From positions 1 through 44,445 of the forward strand of contig JAHHSD010000011.1 of the NCBI GenBank assembly GCA_020025425.1: a stretch of 44,445 bases of DNA, in the 5' to 3' direction. This DNA is from Oscillospiraceae bacterium. Lineage in GTDB: Bacteria > Bacillota > Clostridia > Oscillospirales > Oscillospiraceae. How positions within the stretch are numbered: position 1 is the first letter of the stretch; each line of letters starts with the position of its first letter. The position numbers were made by a program, and so were the translations under genes. A model generated the notes under the pieces. It was not told the DNA's origin and ran no database searches. It worked only from the letters and a program-made list of their open reading frames with translations. This document shows positions 24,800 through 33,800 of the stretch, one piece after another.

Positions 24800-25531
24800 T
24801 TGCCCAGACCACAAAAATGCAGACGGGTCTGCCTCTTGCCCCATACCTGGGAATTTCACCCGGCGGACGGGGGCGGGGCGGATCAGACCCCCGTCACCCT
24901 GACGGTGGACGAGTACGAGACCATCCGGCTCATCGACCAGGAGGACCTGTCCCAGGAGGAGTGCGGCCGGCGCATGGGCGTGGCCCGCACCACGGTGCAG
25001 CAGATCTACACCTCGGCCCGTCGGAAGCTGGCCGACATGCTGGTGCTGGGCCGGCCCCTGAAGATCGAGGGCGGGCAGTATCAGCTGTGCGACGGAGAGA
25101 CCAGCCGCTGCGGCTGTCCCAACTGCCACAGACGCCGGCCCGGACCCTGCAAGCAGAACAAAGGAGGAACTGCTATGAAAATTGCCATCCCCATGGACGA
25201 AAATCAACAGGATGTGTGCGTATCCTTTGGCCGCGCGCCCTTTTTCCTGTTCCACGATGACCAGACCGGCCAGGACGAGCTGCTGGAGAACCCGGCGGCT
25301 CAGGCCCAGGGGGGAGCCGGCCTGAAGGCGGCCCAGTTCATTGTGGACCAGGGGGCCTCGGTGCTCATCACGGTCCGCTGCGGCGAGAACGCCGCCCAGG
25401 TGTTCCAGGCGGCCGAGCTCCGGATCTTCAAGGCGGAGGGGACCAGTGCCCGGGACAACCTGGCCGCCTGGAAGGAGGGGAAGCTGTCAGCGCTGACCCA
25501 TTTCCACGCGGCCTTCCACGGGATCCAGTGA
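24800..25531 (+). CDS. DUF134 DNA-binding domain fused to NifX/NifB-type cofactor-binding domain
   Basis: A 243-residue fusion. Residues 1-~105 are DUF134: MPRPQKCRRVC start and a sigma-region-4-like HTH (LSQEECGRRMGVARTTVQQI), followed by a Cys-rich CGCPNCHRRRPGPC segment. From about 126 begins a NifX/NifB-family (dinitrogenase Fe-Mo cofactor biosynthesis-like) domain, MKIAIPMDENQQDVCVSFG. The start is taken as TTG at 24800: it gives the canonical DUF134 N-terminus, with GAGGAGG 8 nt upstream, while the in-frame GTG at 24791 lies within that site. An internal AAAGGAGG and ATG (25175) could also give the NifX domain alone (118 residues). The likely role is a metal- or cofactor-sensing regulator of its own operon (inference). 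It overlaps the next gene by 4 nt. Confidence 0.85.
   Translation: MPRPQKCRRVCLLPHTWEFHPADGGGADQTPVTLTVDEYETIRLIDQEDLSQEECGRRMGVARTTVQQIYTSARRKLADMLVLGRPLKIEGGQYQLCDGETSRCGCPNCHRRRPGPCKQNKGGTAMKIAIPMDENQQDVCVSFGRAPFFLFHDDQTGQDELLENPAAQAQGGAGLKAAQFIVDQGASVLITVRCGENAAQVFQAAELRIFKAEGTSARDNLAAWKEGKLSALTHFHAAFHGIQ
25160..25177 (+). promoter_or_regulatory. Internal ribosome-binding site and start within the fusion gene
   Basis: AAAGGAGG (25160-25167) sits 7 nt before an in-frame ATG (25175) exactly at the DUF134/NifX domain border. It may be a relic of two separate genes now in one frame, or may yield a free NifX-domain protein alongside the fusion. Confidence 0.6.
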
Positions 25532-26364
25532 AAATAGCGGTTCTCAGCGGCAAGGGCGGTGCGGGCAAGACCTTCCTGTCCGTCAATCTGGCCGCCAGTG
25601 CCCCGGACGCGGTCTATATCGACTGCGACGTGGAGGAGCCCAACGGGCGCATCTTCCTCAAGCCGGAGCAGGTGGTCCGCCGGGAGGTCTGCACCCAGCT
25701 GCCCAGGATCGACCCGGAGCTTTGCACAGGCTGCCGCAAATGTGTGGATTTCTGCCGCTTCACCGCCCTGGTATTTCTGAAGGGCACCCCCAGGCTCTTC
25801 CCCGAGGTGTGCCACTCCTGCGGCGGCTGTGCCCTGGTCTGTCCCGCCGGGGCCATCCATGAGACCGGCCGGCCGGTGGGCGTGGTGGAGGAGGGGACCC
25901 ACGGGTCCACCCGGGTCATCACCGGGGTGCTCAACTACGGCGAGGCCTCCGGCATCCCCGTTATCCATCAGGCTGTGGCAGCCGGGGAAGGACACAATGG
26001 CTTGACTGTGCTGGACTGTCCGCCGGGCAGCGCATGTCCGGTGATGGAGACCATCGCCGGGGCGGACTACTGTCTGCTGGTGGCCGAGCCCACCGCCTTC
26101 GGTTTCCACAATTTTCAGATGGTATGTGAATTAGCCGCCCTCCTGGGCAAGCCCTGCGGGGTGGTCATCAACAAGCAGGACCGGCCCTACCAACCCCTGG
26201 AGGACTTCTGCCGGGCCAAGGGGCTGCCTATCCTGCTGCGCATCCCCTACCGGGCGGAGCTGGCCCGGACCTGCTCCGAGGGCAGGCTCCTGTGCGAGGA
26301 GGACCCGGCCTGGGCCGAGACCTTCCGCCAGCTGCTTCAAACAATTGGAGGTGAGCTCCAGTGA
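25528..26364 (+). CDS. MinD/ParA-type P-loop ATPase with 2x[4Fe-4S] ferredoxin insert (first copy)
   Basis: A 278-residue SIMIBI ATPase. Deviant Walker A GKGGAGKT (8-15), IDCDVEEPN switch region, then a ferredoxin-like insert with two clusters, CTGCRKCVDFC (about 66-76) and CHSCGGCALVCP (about 95-106), then VLDCPPGSACPV and VINKQDRP. Proteins of this kind are paired in the ORP loci of anaerobes and in Mrp/NBP35-like Fe-S systems. A role in metal-cofactor insertion or transfer is inferred. GTG start, overlapping the preceding stop by 4 nt, so translation is coupled. Confidence 0.92.
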   Translation: MKIAVLSGKGGAGKTFLSVNLAASAPDAVYIDCDVEEPNGRIFLKPEQVVRREVCTQLPRIDPELCTGCRKCVDFCRFTALVFLKGTPRLFPEVCHSCGGCALVCPAGAIHETGRPVGVVEEGTHGSTRVITGVLNYGEASGIPVIHQAVAAGEGHNGLTVLDCPPGSACPVMETIAGADYCLLVAEPTAFGFHNFQMVCELAALLGKPCGVVINKQDRPYQPLEDFCRAKGLPILLRIPYRAELARTCSEGRLLCEEDPAWAETFRQLLQTIGGELQ

Positions 26365-27239
26365 AACGTCTGTTGATTTTAAGCGGCAAGGGGGGCACTG
26401 GCAAGACCACCACGGCGGCGGCCTTTATCCGGTTCGCCCAGGCCCGGGCCATGGCCGACTGCGACGTGGACGCCCCCAACCTCCACCTGGTGTCCGGCAT
26501 GACCGCCCAGCCCCAACAGTCCGAGTTTCTGGGGGGAGACAAGGCGGTCATCGACCCCGCCCGCTGTACGGGCTGCGGCCTGTGCGCCCGGCACTGCTGC
26601 TTCGACGCCATCCGCATTCGGGACGGCCGCTGCGAGGTGGTGGACTACGCCTGCGAGGGCTGCGGCGTATGCGCCGCCCTCTGTCCCAGCCAGGCCGTCA
26701 CCCTGCGTCCCGACCAGGCGGGCACCCTGTCCCTCTGGGATGAGGAGCCGGTGTTCTCCACCGCCACCCTAAAAATGGGCCGGGGGAATTCGGGCAAGCT
26801 GGTCACCCAGGTGAAGGCCGCCCTGACCAGGGCGGCTGCCCCGGACGTCCCCCTGGCCATCATCGACGGCTCCCCGGGCATCGGCTGCCCGGTGATCGCC
26901 TCGGTCACCGGGGTGGACCTGGTGCTCATCGTGGCCGAGCCCTCCCTGTCCGGGCTCAGCGACCTGGAGCGCATCCTGCACACCACGTCCATCCTCCAGA
27001 CCCCGGCGGCGGTCTGCATCAACAAGTACGACACCAACCCGGAAAAAGCCCAGGCCATCCAGGACTTCTGCAAGGCGCAGTCCGTCCCCTTTGTGGGAAA
27101 AATTCCCTACGACAAGCGGGCCTCCCAGGCCATCAACGCCGGGCACAGCCTGGCCCAGTATGACTGCCCCGCCCGGGACGCCCTGTACGACGTCTTTACC
27201 AATACCATGGCGCTGCTGTCCCAATCCACAGCGCGCTGA
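26361..27239 (+). CDS. MinD/ParA-type P-loop ATPase with 2x[4Fe-4S] ferredoxin insert (second copy)
   Basis: A 292-residue paralogue of the preceding protein. Walker A GKGGTGKTTT (9-18), CDVDAPNLH, clusters CTGCGLCARHC (about 69-79) and CEGCGVCAALCP (about 98-109), then IIDGSPGIGCPV and CINKYDTNP. The spacing between Walker A and the ferredoxin insert is similar, and the two probably form a heterodimer as proposed for ORP ATPases (inference). GTG start, again with a 4-nt overlap. Confidence 0.92.
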   Translation: MKRLLILSGKGGTGKTTTAAAFIRFAQARAMADCDVDAPNLHLVSGMTAQPQQSEFLGGDKAVIDPARCTGCGLCARHCCFDAIRIRDGRCEVVDYACEGCGVCAALCPSQAVTLRPDQAGTLSLWDEEPVFSTATLKMGRGNSGKLVTQVKAALTRAAAPDVPLAIIDGSPGIGCPVIASVTGVDLVLIVAEPSLSGLSDLERILHTTSILQTPAAVCINKYDTNPEKAQAIQDFCKAQSVPFVGKIPYDKRASQAINAGHSLAQYDCPARDALYDVFTNTMALLSQSTAR

Positions 27240-27283
27240 ACTCAGTCACCTTCAAATTTATATCATAAAAGGAGATCATCACT

Positions 27284-27652
27284 ATGAAAATCGCTGTTGC
27301 TGCTATGGGTACTCAGGTCGCCGGCCATTTTGGCCACTGTGAGAACTTCATCCTCTTTGACACTGAGAATGGCAAGATCACCGCAGAGAACAGCATCCCC
27401 AACCCCGGCCACAAGCCCGGCTTCCTGCCCAACTTCCTGGGCGACAAGGGCGCAGAGGTCATTATCGCCGGCGGCATGGGCGGCGGCGCCGTTGACATCT
27501 TCAACGAGCGCAGGATCGAGGTCATTGTCGGTGTTCAGGGCGACGCCCGCCAGGCCGTGGAGCAGTATCTGGCCGGTCAGCTGAAGTCCACCGGCGCTGT
27601 CTGCCACAAGCACGAGCACGCCGACGAGTGCGGTGAGCACCACGAGCACTGA
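27284..27652 (+). CDS. NifX/NifB-family cofactor-binding protein with His-rich tail
   Basis: A 122-residue protein of the dinitrogenase Fe-Mo cofactor biosynthesis (MTH1175/ORP-like) family: MKIAVAAMGTQVAGHFGHCENF start, central IIAGGMGGGAVDIF, and a C-terminal tail HKHEHADECGEHHEH that looks able to bind metal. In ORP systems this family carries a mixed Mo-Cu-sulfide cluster; whether this protein does is unknown. The ATG follows AAAAGGAG. It is 44 nt downstream of the second ATPase, the last gene of the operon. Confidence 0.9.
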   Translation: MKIAVAAMGTQVAGHFGHCENFILFDTENGKITAENSIPNPGHKPGFLPNFLGDKGAEVIIAGGMGGGAVDIFNERRIEVIVGVQGDARQAVEQYLAGQLKSTGAVCHKHEHADECGEHHEH

Positions 27653-27707
27653 GTTTTCCTCCCGGGAAACCCATCTGAAAAATCAGCAGTCACAGGAGTG
27701 ACCGCCC

Positions 27708-27767
27708 TGCACCCCACTTGTTATTCAGTATGCCGTACTGTCTGACAGGTGGGGTGCAAGCTCATTT
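27708..27767 (+). terminator. Nested hairpin, likely terminator of the ORP-like operon
   Basis: A 13-bp outer stem (27708-27720 with 27746-27758, one G-T pair) encloses an inner CAGTA/TACTG hairpin, and a short T-run (27763-27766) follows. It lies 55 nt after the last gene. Confidence 0.6.
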
Positions 27768-27822
27768 TCCATCGGATTTTACCGGACCGATTCCGGGTCA
27801 GAGACCGCTCTTTCCATAAAGG

Positions 27823-27858
27823 AAGCCCGGGTCCCCGCATGTGCGGGGACCCGGGCTT
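27823..27858. terminator. Very strong hairpin terminator between convergent genes
   Basis: A 16-17-bp GC-rich stem (27823-27839 with 27842-27858) is followed by TTTT on the plus strand. It lies 22 nt past the stop codon of the giant minus-strand gene and can also stop read-through from the plus-strand operon. Confidence 0.92.
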
Positions 27859-27879
27859 TTGCTTTGAGTCGTCGGAACA

Positions 27880-30800
27880 TCAGTTTCCCAGTACCTTGGT
27901 CCACTTCTCCTGGCCCTTGACGATTTTATGGTCGTGGCTGTTCACCGCTTCCATAATCTCGTAGTAGGCCCAGTGGGTGGTGTCAAGATCGGGGAACTGC
28001 TTCAGCTGTGCACTGTGCTGGCTGATGTAGCTCTTGTCAGCTGTCCGCTCCAGCATCCGGTTGACGATAACCGCCGCTTCACCGCGGGTGATGGGGGCGT
28101 CAGGCTGGAAGGTGCCATCAACATAGCCGTTGACCCAGCCCTTCTGGTAGCCGGAGTTGATATACAGCTCGGCCCAGTGGCCGGTCACATCGGCGAAGTA
28201 GCTCCGCTCGCTGACCTCGACCTTGGCAAACTTGGACGCGATCGCCATAAACTCAGCACGGGTAATGGCTGCATTGGGATGGAACGCGCCGTCCGCATAG
28301 CCGGTGACCACACCCAGGAACGCCATGTAGTTGACGCTCTTGGCGTACCAGGCATTGGCTGCGACATCGCGGAACCGTCCGTAGCTGCTCATGTTGTCGG
28401 GCACAGGCTCCTTCAGCACGTTGGCGAACATCTGGGCCACCTCGGCGCGGCTGATCGGTGCATTGGGTCGGAAGGTACCGGCCGCGTCACCTGTCATGTA
28501 GCTGTGGTGGTTCTCCTTATCCAGTGCCGGGTAGTTCTCCTCAGGCTTGGGCTTCTCCGGCTTGGGATTGACCGGGTAGCTCGGCTCCACAGGAGGTGCG
28601 GGAGGCGTGGGCGGTGTGATCGGGCCGCTGGACTGATAGTTCAGCTTGACCACTACGTCCGTCGCTCCCAGGGTGATCTGGGTGGGCACCTCAGTGCTCA
28701 GGGTAAACTTGTTGCCCTGGTTGTCCATTTTGATGTCACCCTTGCTGGGCATACCCGTCGGGGTTACCTTGGCGCTCTCCACATCGTGACCCATAGCCAC
28801 GATATCGCCGGCCAGACCGTTGTAGTAGTTCTGTACCGTCCACTTCACCAGCGGGCTGTACCGGAACACGAGGGTGTTCCCATCCTCTTTATTCAGCGTC
28901 AGGGTGCCGGTCTGATTGGGGATGGCGCCGAAGGCAGCGACGTCATTGCTGACCACCTGGACCAGCTTGTACCGTCTGCCGCTGCTGTCCTCAATCGTCT
29001 GAGGTGCGCTGCGGGTCACGGTGCCGTTCAGCACGCCCTGACCATACTCGGCGGGGAGGAGTGCCTGGTTCCCGTTTCCAATCAGGTAGGCGACCTCATA
29101 CTTGGCGGTCTGCTGTTTGCCCTCAAACTTCTCGTAGACGAAGGTGACCTGGTAGCCGCCCTCAGGCATGGAGTTTATGATTTCCTTGTCCTTGGTGCCG
29201 GGCTTCAGCTGCCAGTCCTTGATGGGTTTGGCGTAGGCTACATAGCTCTCACCCACAGGGATGGTCCGGGTCTCATCTGCCTCGAGCGGATTGCCCTGAT
29301 CGTCCTGATAGTGGATGGTCAGCACCGCTGTCTTATGCTTGTAGTAGAACTTCACAGTCTCCTGCCTGCCCATCTCGGGAATGGTCACAGTCTTCTGTGC
29401 GTCACCCACAAGCACATAAACAGCATCCATCTGGGGCGCGTCAATGGTCACGCTGGTGCCCACAGGATCATTGATCTGCTTGTCCTCATAGCGGATCAGC
29501 TTATCGTCGCCTGTGTTCTCCTGTCCATCGGGACCGACCTCCCAGACCTCGACGATCACATTTCCGGTCATCTTCACATAGCGGAAGCTCACCGACTGGT
29601 CCTTCGCCTCGGTCACATTGTGGGTCTTGGTGAGGGGCTCGCCATCCGCCAGCTTGTAGCCGGGGATCGCGGGCGCATAGATGGTCAGGTTCTGGCCAAC
29701 CACACCCTCCTGGGTTTTGGTGGTATAGCCGTCAGGTGTTCCATTGGTCTGGATGTCCACCGCCTCGATCTTGACCGTCCGCTTCAGACTGACATAGGTG
29801 TAGGTCACGGTGTATTCAGCCTTATCCTTCATCAGCTTTCCGACATGGACGGTAAAGTCGGCATCGGTGGTGTACTGATCCGACCCGATGATTCCAGCCG
29901 TCTTTTCCTCGATCTTCACACCGGCTACCTTGTAGCCGGGCTGGCTGACGGGGGAGATGGTGGGATCAGCGGCATCTGCCTTGACCCGTCTGGTCTCCGT
30001 GTAGAGCTTGGTGTTGGTTCCATCCTCCACGCCCTGGATGGTGAACTCCAGGTAGGCGCCCTGGATGATCTCATCCGCCTTGGCAAAGACTGCGGTATAG
30101 GTCTTGCTGCCGGTAATGGTTACCTGCTCCAGCTTCTCGGTGGTGTCGTAGGTGACGTCTCCGTCCTTCCAGTGGCGGAAGAGGGCGCCCTCTGCGGGCA
30201 CAGGCTTGGGCACCAGTCCGGTGAGCTTCTCGCCGTCAATCACATAGATGACGGTCTTGCCCTCCAGGGTTCCCTTCTGTGCGTCGCTGGACTTGAACTC
30301 CACCTTGTAGCCAGTGGGTGTGTCGTCCTTCCCCGCAAATACCGCCATGAAGATGGTATCCTCGGAGATGGTCTGCTGCATGAGCTGGTCCGCAGTGAGC
30401 TGATTCTGCTGGTCGTTGGGGTCCTTGGTCACATCGTACCAGAACTTGAACACCTTGTCCTGTGCTGGCTTAGTCTCGGGGACCGCCGCACCGGCAGCCA
30501 GCAGGGTGCTGTCCTTGGCCAGCTCGATCACATGGTTGGCGGGATTCAGGGTGCCGCCCTCTGTATTCAGGAAGGTGACCTTGACCTTATCCACATTGTC
30601 AGCCTTGAAGTGGGCGGTGTACACCGCATTGGCTGCGGCGTTCTCCTGCTTCAGGCTCTCCTCGGTGTACTGCTTGCCCTTGCTGTCCATCCAGGTGGTG
30701 AACTGATAGCCCACATGGGCTGCCACGACGGGCACCATATCGCCCAGCGGCTCATTGAGCACCACATGGAGAGTCACAGTGTCCTTCCCGTTGACGGTGC

Positions 30801-33800
30801 CGTGTCCGGCGGACTTGAAGGTCACGGGGCCAGTGGCAGGTGCGTCAGCCCCTTCCGCCTTCATCACCAGCTTGAACACAGTATCCTTGCTCAGAGCCAG
30901 TTCATTTACTGCATCCGGGTCCTCATACAGGGTTCCGTCGCTGACATCCAGCCATCCGGCAAAGACGTACTTGGTTCCGGCCTCCGTCTTTCCGGTGACA
31001 GCGGGGGCCTGGTAGCCGTGGCTGACCAGGGTCGCGCCCTTGTTCACCTGGAACTCGGTCTGTCCGGTCAGAGCCTCAGCTCTGGAGTCGCCCACAAAGG
31101 TCACATTCACGGTGCCCTGGGCCGCCTTCTCCTTGTAGTAGAACACTACCTTGTGGTCTTTGGCGTCCAGAGGATCAATCACAACACCCTTGCCGCCCAC
31201 AACAGCTGCGGGGTCCTGCTCAGCTGCGCCGTCCACAGACACCTTTACCAGCTCGTAGCCGGGATAGGTCTTGGCCAGAACAGACGCGGATGCGTCGCTC
31301 TTCTGCGCCTTCTGCGTCCAGGTGTTCAGCACCTTTCCGCCCAGGACCTGGTCGGTCACGGTGATGGTGACCACCTCGCCCTTGATCACTTCGTCAAAGG
31401 GCTTGTAGTGGAAGATCAGGGTCTGCTGGGGCGTATTTGCGCTCACGGTAACCTTCACGTTGTTCTGCTTGGGATCCACATCGGTCCGGCTGCCGTTGAG
31501 GGTGTAGCCCACCAGCACATAGCCGGGGATGTAGGGAGGCAGGATGCTCTCGTCCTCACCCATCGCCTTGACCACCTTCTTCACCGTGGTGGCCGGCTGG
31601 TCGTCCAGCTGGGTCTGCACGGTGATGATGGAGCCGGTGAGCACATAGGTAAAGGTGATCTCATTCTGACCGTTTGCAGCCGCCTTCAGGGTCTTGGCAG
31701 CAGTCTCGCCCTGCTTCAGGGTGTAGCCCTTCAGGTCGGTCTTGGCCGTGGCAGACACCACGGTGCCCTCGGCCACAGAGAGGATGTCCTTGGACAGCTC
31801 CTCTCCGCTCTCCAGCTTATGGAGCACGGTCACGGGAATCTGCTTGTTCTCCTCATAGTAGAAGGTAATGGTATTGGGGCCATCCTTGGTGACCACATGG
31901 GTCTGGCTGCTGTCTCCCACGATGGTCCAGTTGGGGATGGTGGGGGCCACGGCCTTATAGGCCTCGCCCACGGGCAGATCAGTTACAATCTCCTCCGCCT
32001 TGACCGCTTCTGTGGTGCCATCCTTATAGAAGCGGATGGTCACAGTGCCCTTCTCCCGGATGTAGAAGAAATCCACATATACCGGCTTGGTATTGCTTGC
32101 ATCCTGCGGGATCGCTACTTCCTTCTGATCGCCGCCCACTACGGTGTAGTTGGGCACGGCAGGCGCCGTGATGGTGACGGTATCGCCGGCTGTACCAGTT
32201 CCTTCCGCCATGCCGATCAGCTTGGAGTTGCTTGTGTCGGGATTCACCTGATCGGTGGTCTCGTACATCCGGATCACCACAGGGCTGGTGATCTTCCGAT
32301 ACTCGATATGGATCTCACTGTTCTGTTCCTTCACCTCATAGTTCTGGACCCGCTTGTTGGAATCAACAAGCACATAGCCCTCGTAGGTGGGGGCAGTGAT
32401 GGTGATGGTTTCGCCCACCAGGCCCTTCCGGGTGAAGGTGGTGTCGCCGGTCACGCCCAAGAGCTCCACACCATGCTCGTCCACCGCCTTGATGGTGATG
32501 GTCCGCTCCTGGCTGCTGTGGACAAAGGTGATGGTGCGGTCTGTACTCCGGTCCTGGATGGTCACAGAGCCATCGGCTCCAACCGCTGCGCCTGCACCGC
32601 CCGCATTGATCTCGTCGATCACCAGGGCATAGCCGGGCACATCATTGGCCTTGATGACAGGATCATCCACAACGGACTTCTCCACCTTCATCTCATAGCG
32701 GTAGAGCTCCTTGCCCGCTGCACCCTTCTCCTGGCCCACCACGGTAATGGTGATGAACTTGTTTTGCAGGATGGTGTCAATGTCGGCAAAGGTTGCATAG
32801 AAGCTCTCTGCCTGATTGCCCACCACACGCTGTGCCAGGTTCTCCACCACGGCGCCCTGGGCGTTGTCGCCCTCGTGCCAGCGCCAGAACAGCTTGTCCT
32901 TATCGGGGAGGGGAGTGGGAACCAGGGCACCCAGCGGCTTGCCGGACTGGGCATAGACCTCGGTCTGTCCCTTCAGGCTTCCGCCGGTACCATGCGTAAA
33001 GGTAATGAGCTGCCAAGCTCCAACCGTCTCGAATGCCGCCACAAAGGTGGTGTCCTTGGTGATCTTGGCATCCATCATCTGCTGGGTGGTCAGCTGGTTT
33101 GCCGTTACACTGGGGTCGGTGGTGATGTCATACCAGTAGGCCAGCTTGTGCGTCGTTGCGAGCTTGGGCTCTGCCTTTCGGTAGCCGTTCAGGCTTGCGC
33201 CGCTCACGATGCCCATGTACTGGCTGGGGGTGATGGTCACATCGGCCTCCTGGGCCACGAAGGTAACGGTGAATTTCTCCTCCTCGGCGTCATCCGTGCC
33301 GTTGCCGTTGTAGTCCTCGCCGCAGCGGGCGGTGTACACATCGCCCTGTGCGGCGGGCTGATCCGCGATGCTGTTCACCTTTTGTCCGTCTTTATTCCAC
33401 CAGCCGATGTGGACGTGCTGGGGCAGGGGGGTCACTGTGGGCACCTGGGCGCCCAGCAGCTGTCCCTCGGGGATATACAGGATCTTGGGGGCCACGCTGC
33501 CCTGTGCGAAGGTACCTGCGCCCTCCACCTTAAAGGTGATCGCCACAGGGTCCTTCATGGTGCCATCGTCGGTAAAGACGGACAGCAGGGTGCGGTCCTC
33601 TGTAACAGCCTCATTGCGGAGCTTCTCCAGCTCGTTGGCACGATACACCTTGCCGGTGTTCACGTCCACCCAGCCGGCGAACTGCTTACCCTGATCTGCC
33701 TGCGTGGTGGGCAGCAGCTTTCCGAAGTCAGCCAGAGACTTCTGGTCGCCAATGCCCTGGATCACAACAGCTGCGGTCACATCGCCGTCGCCCTTGATGA

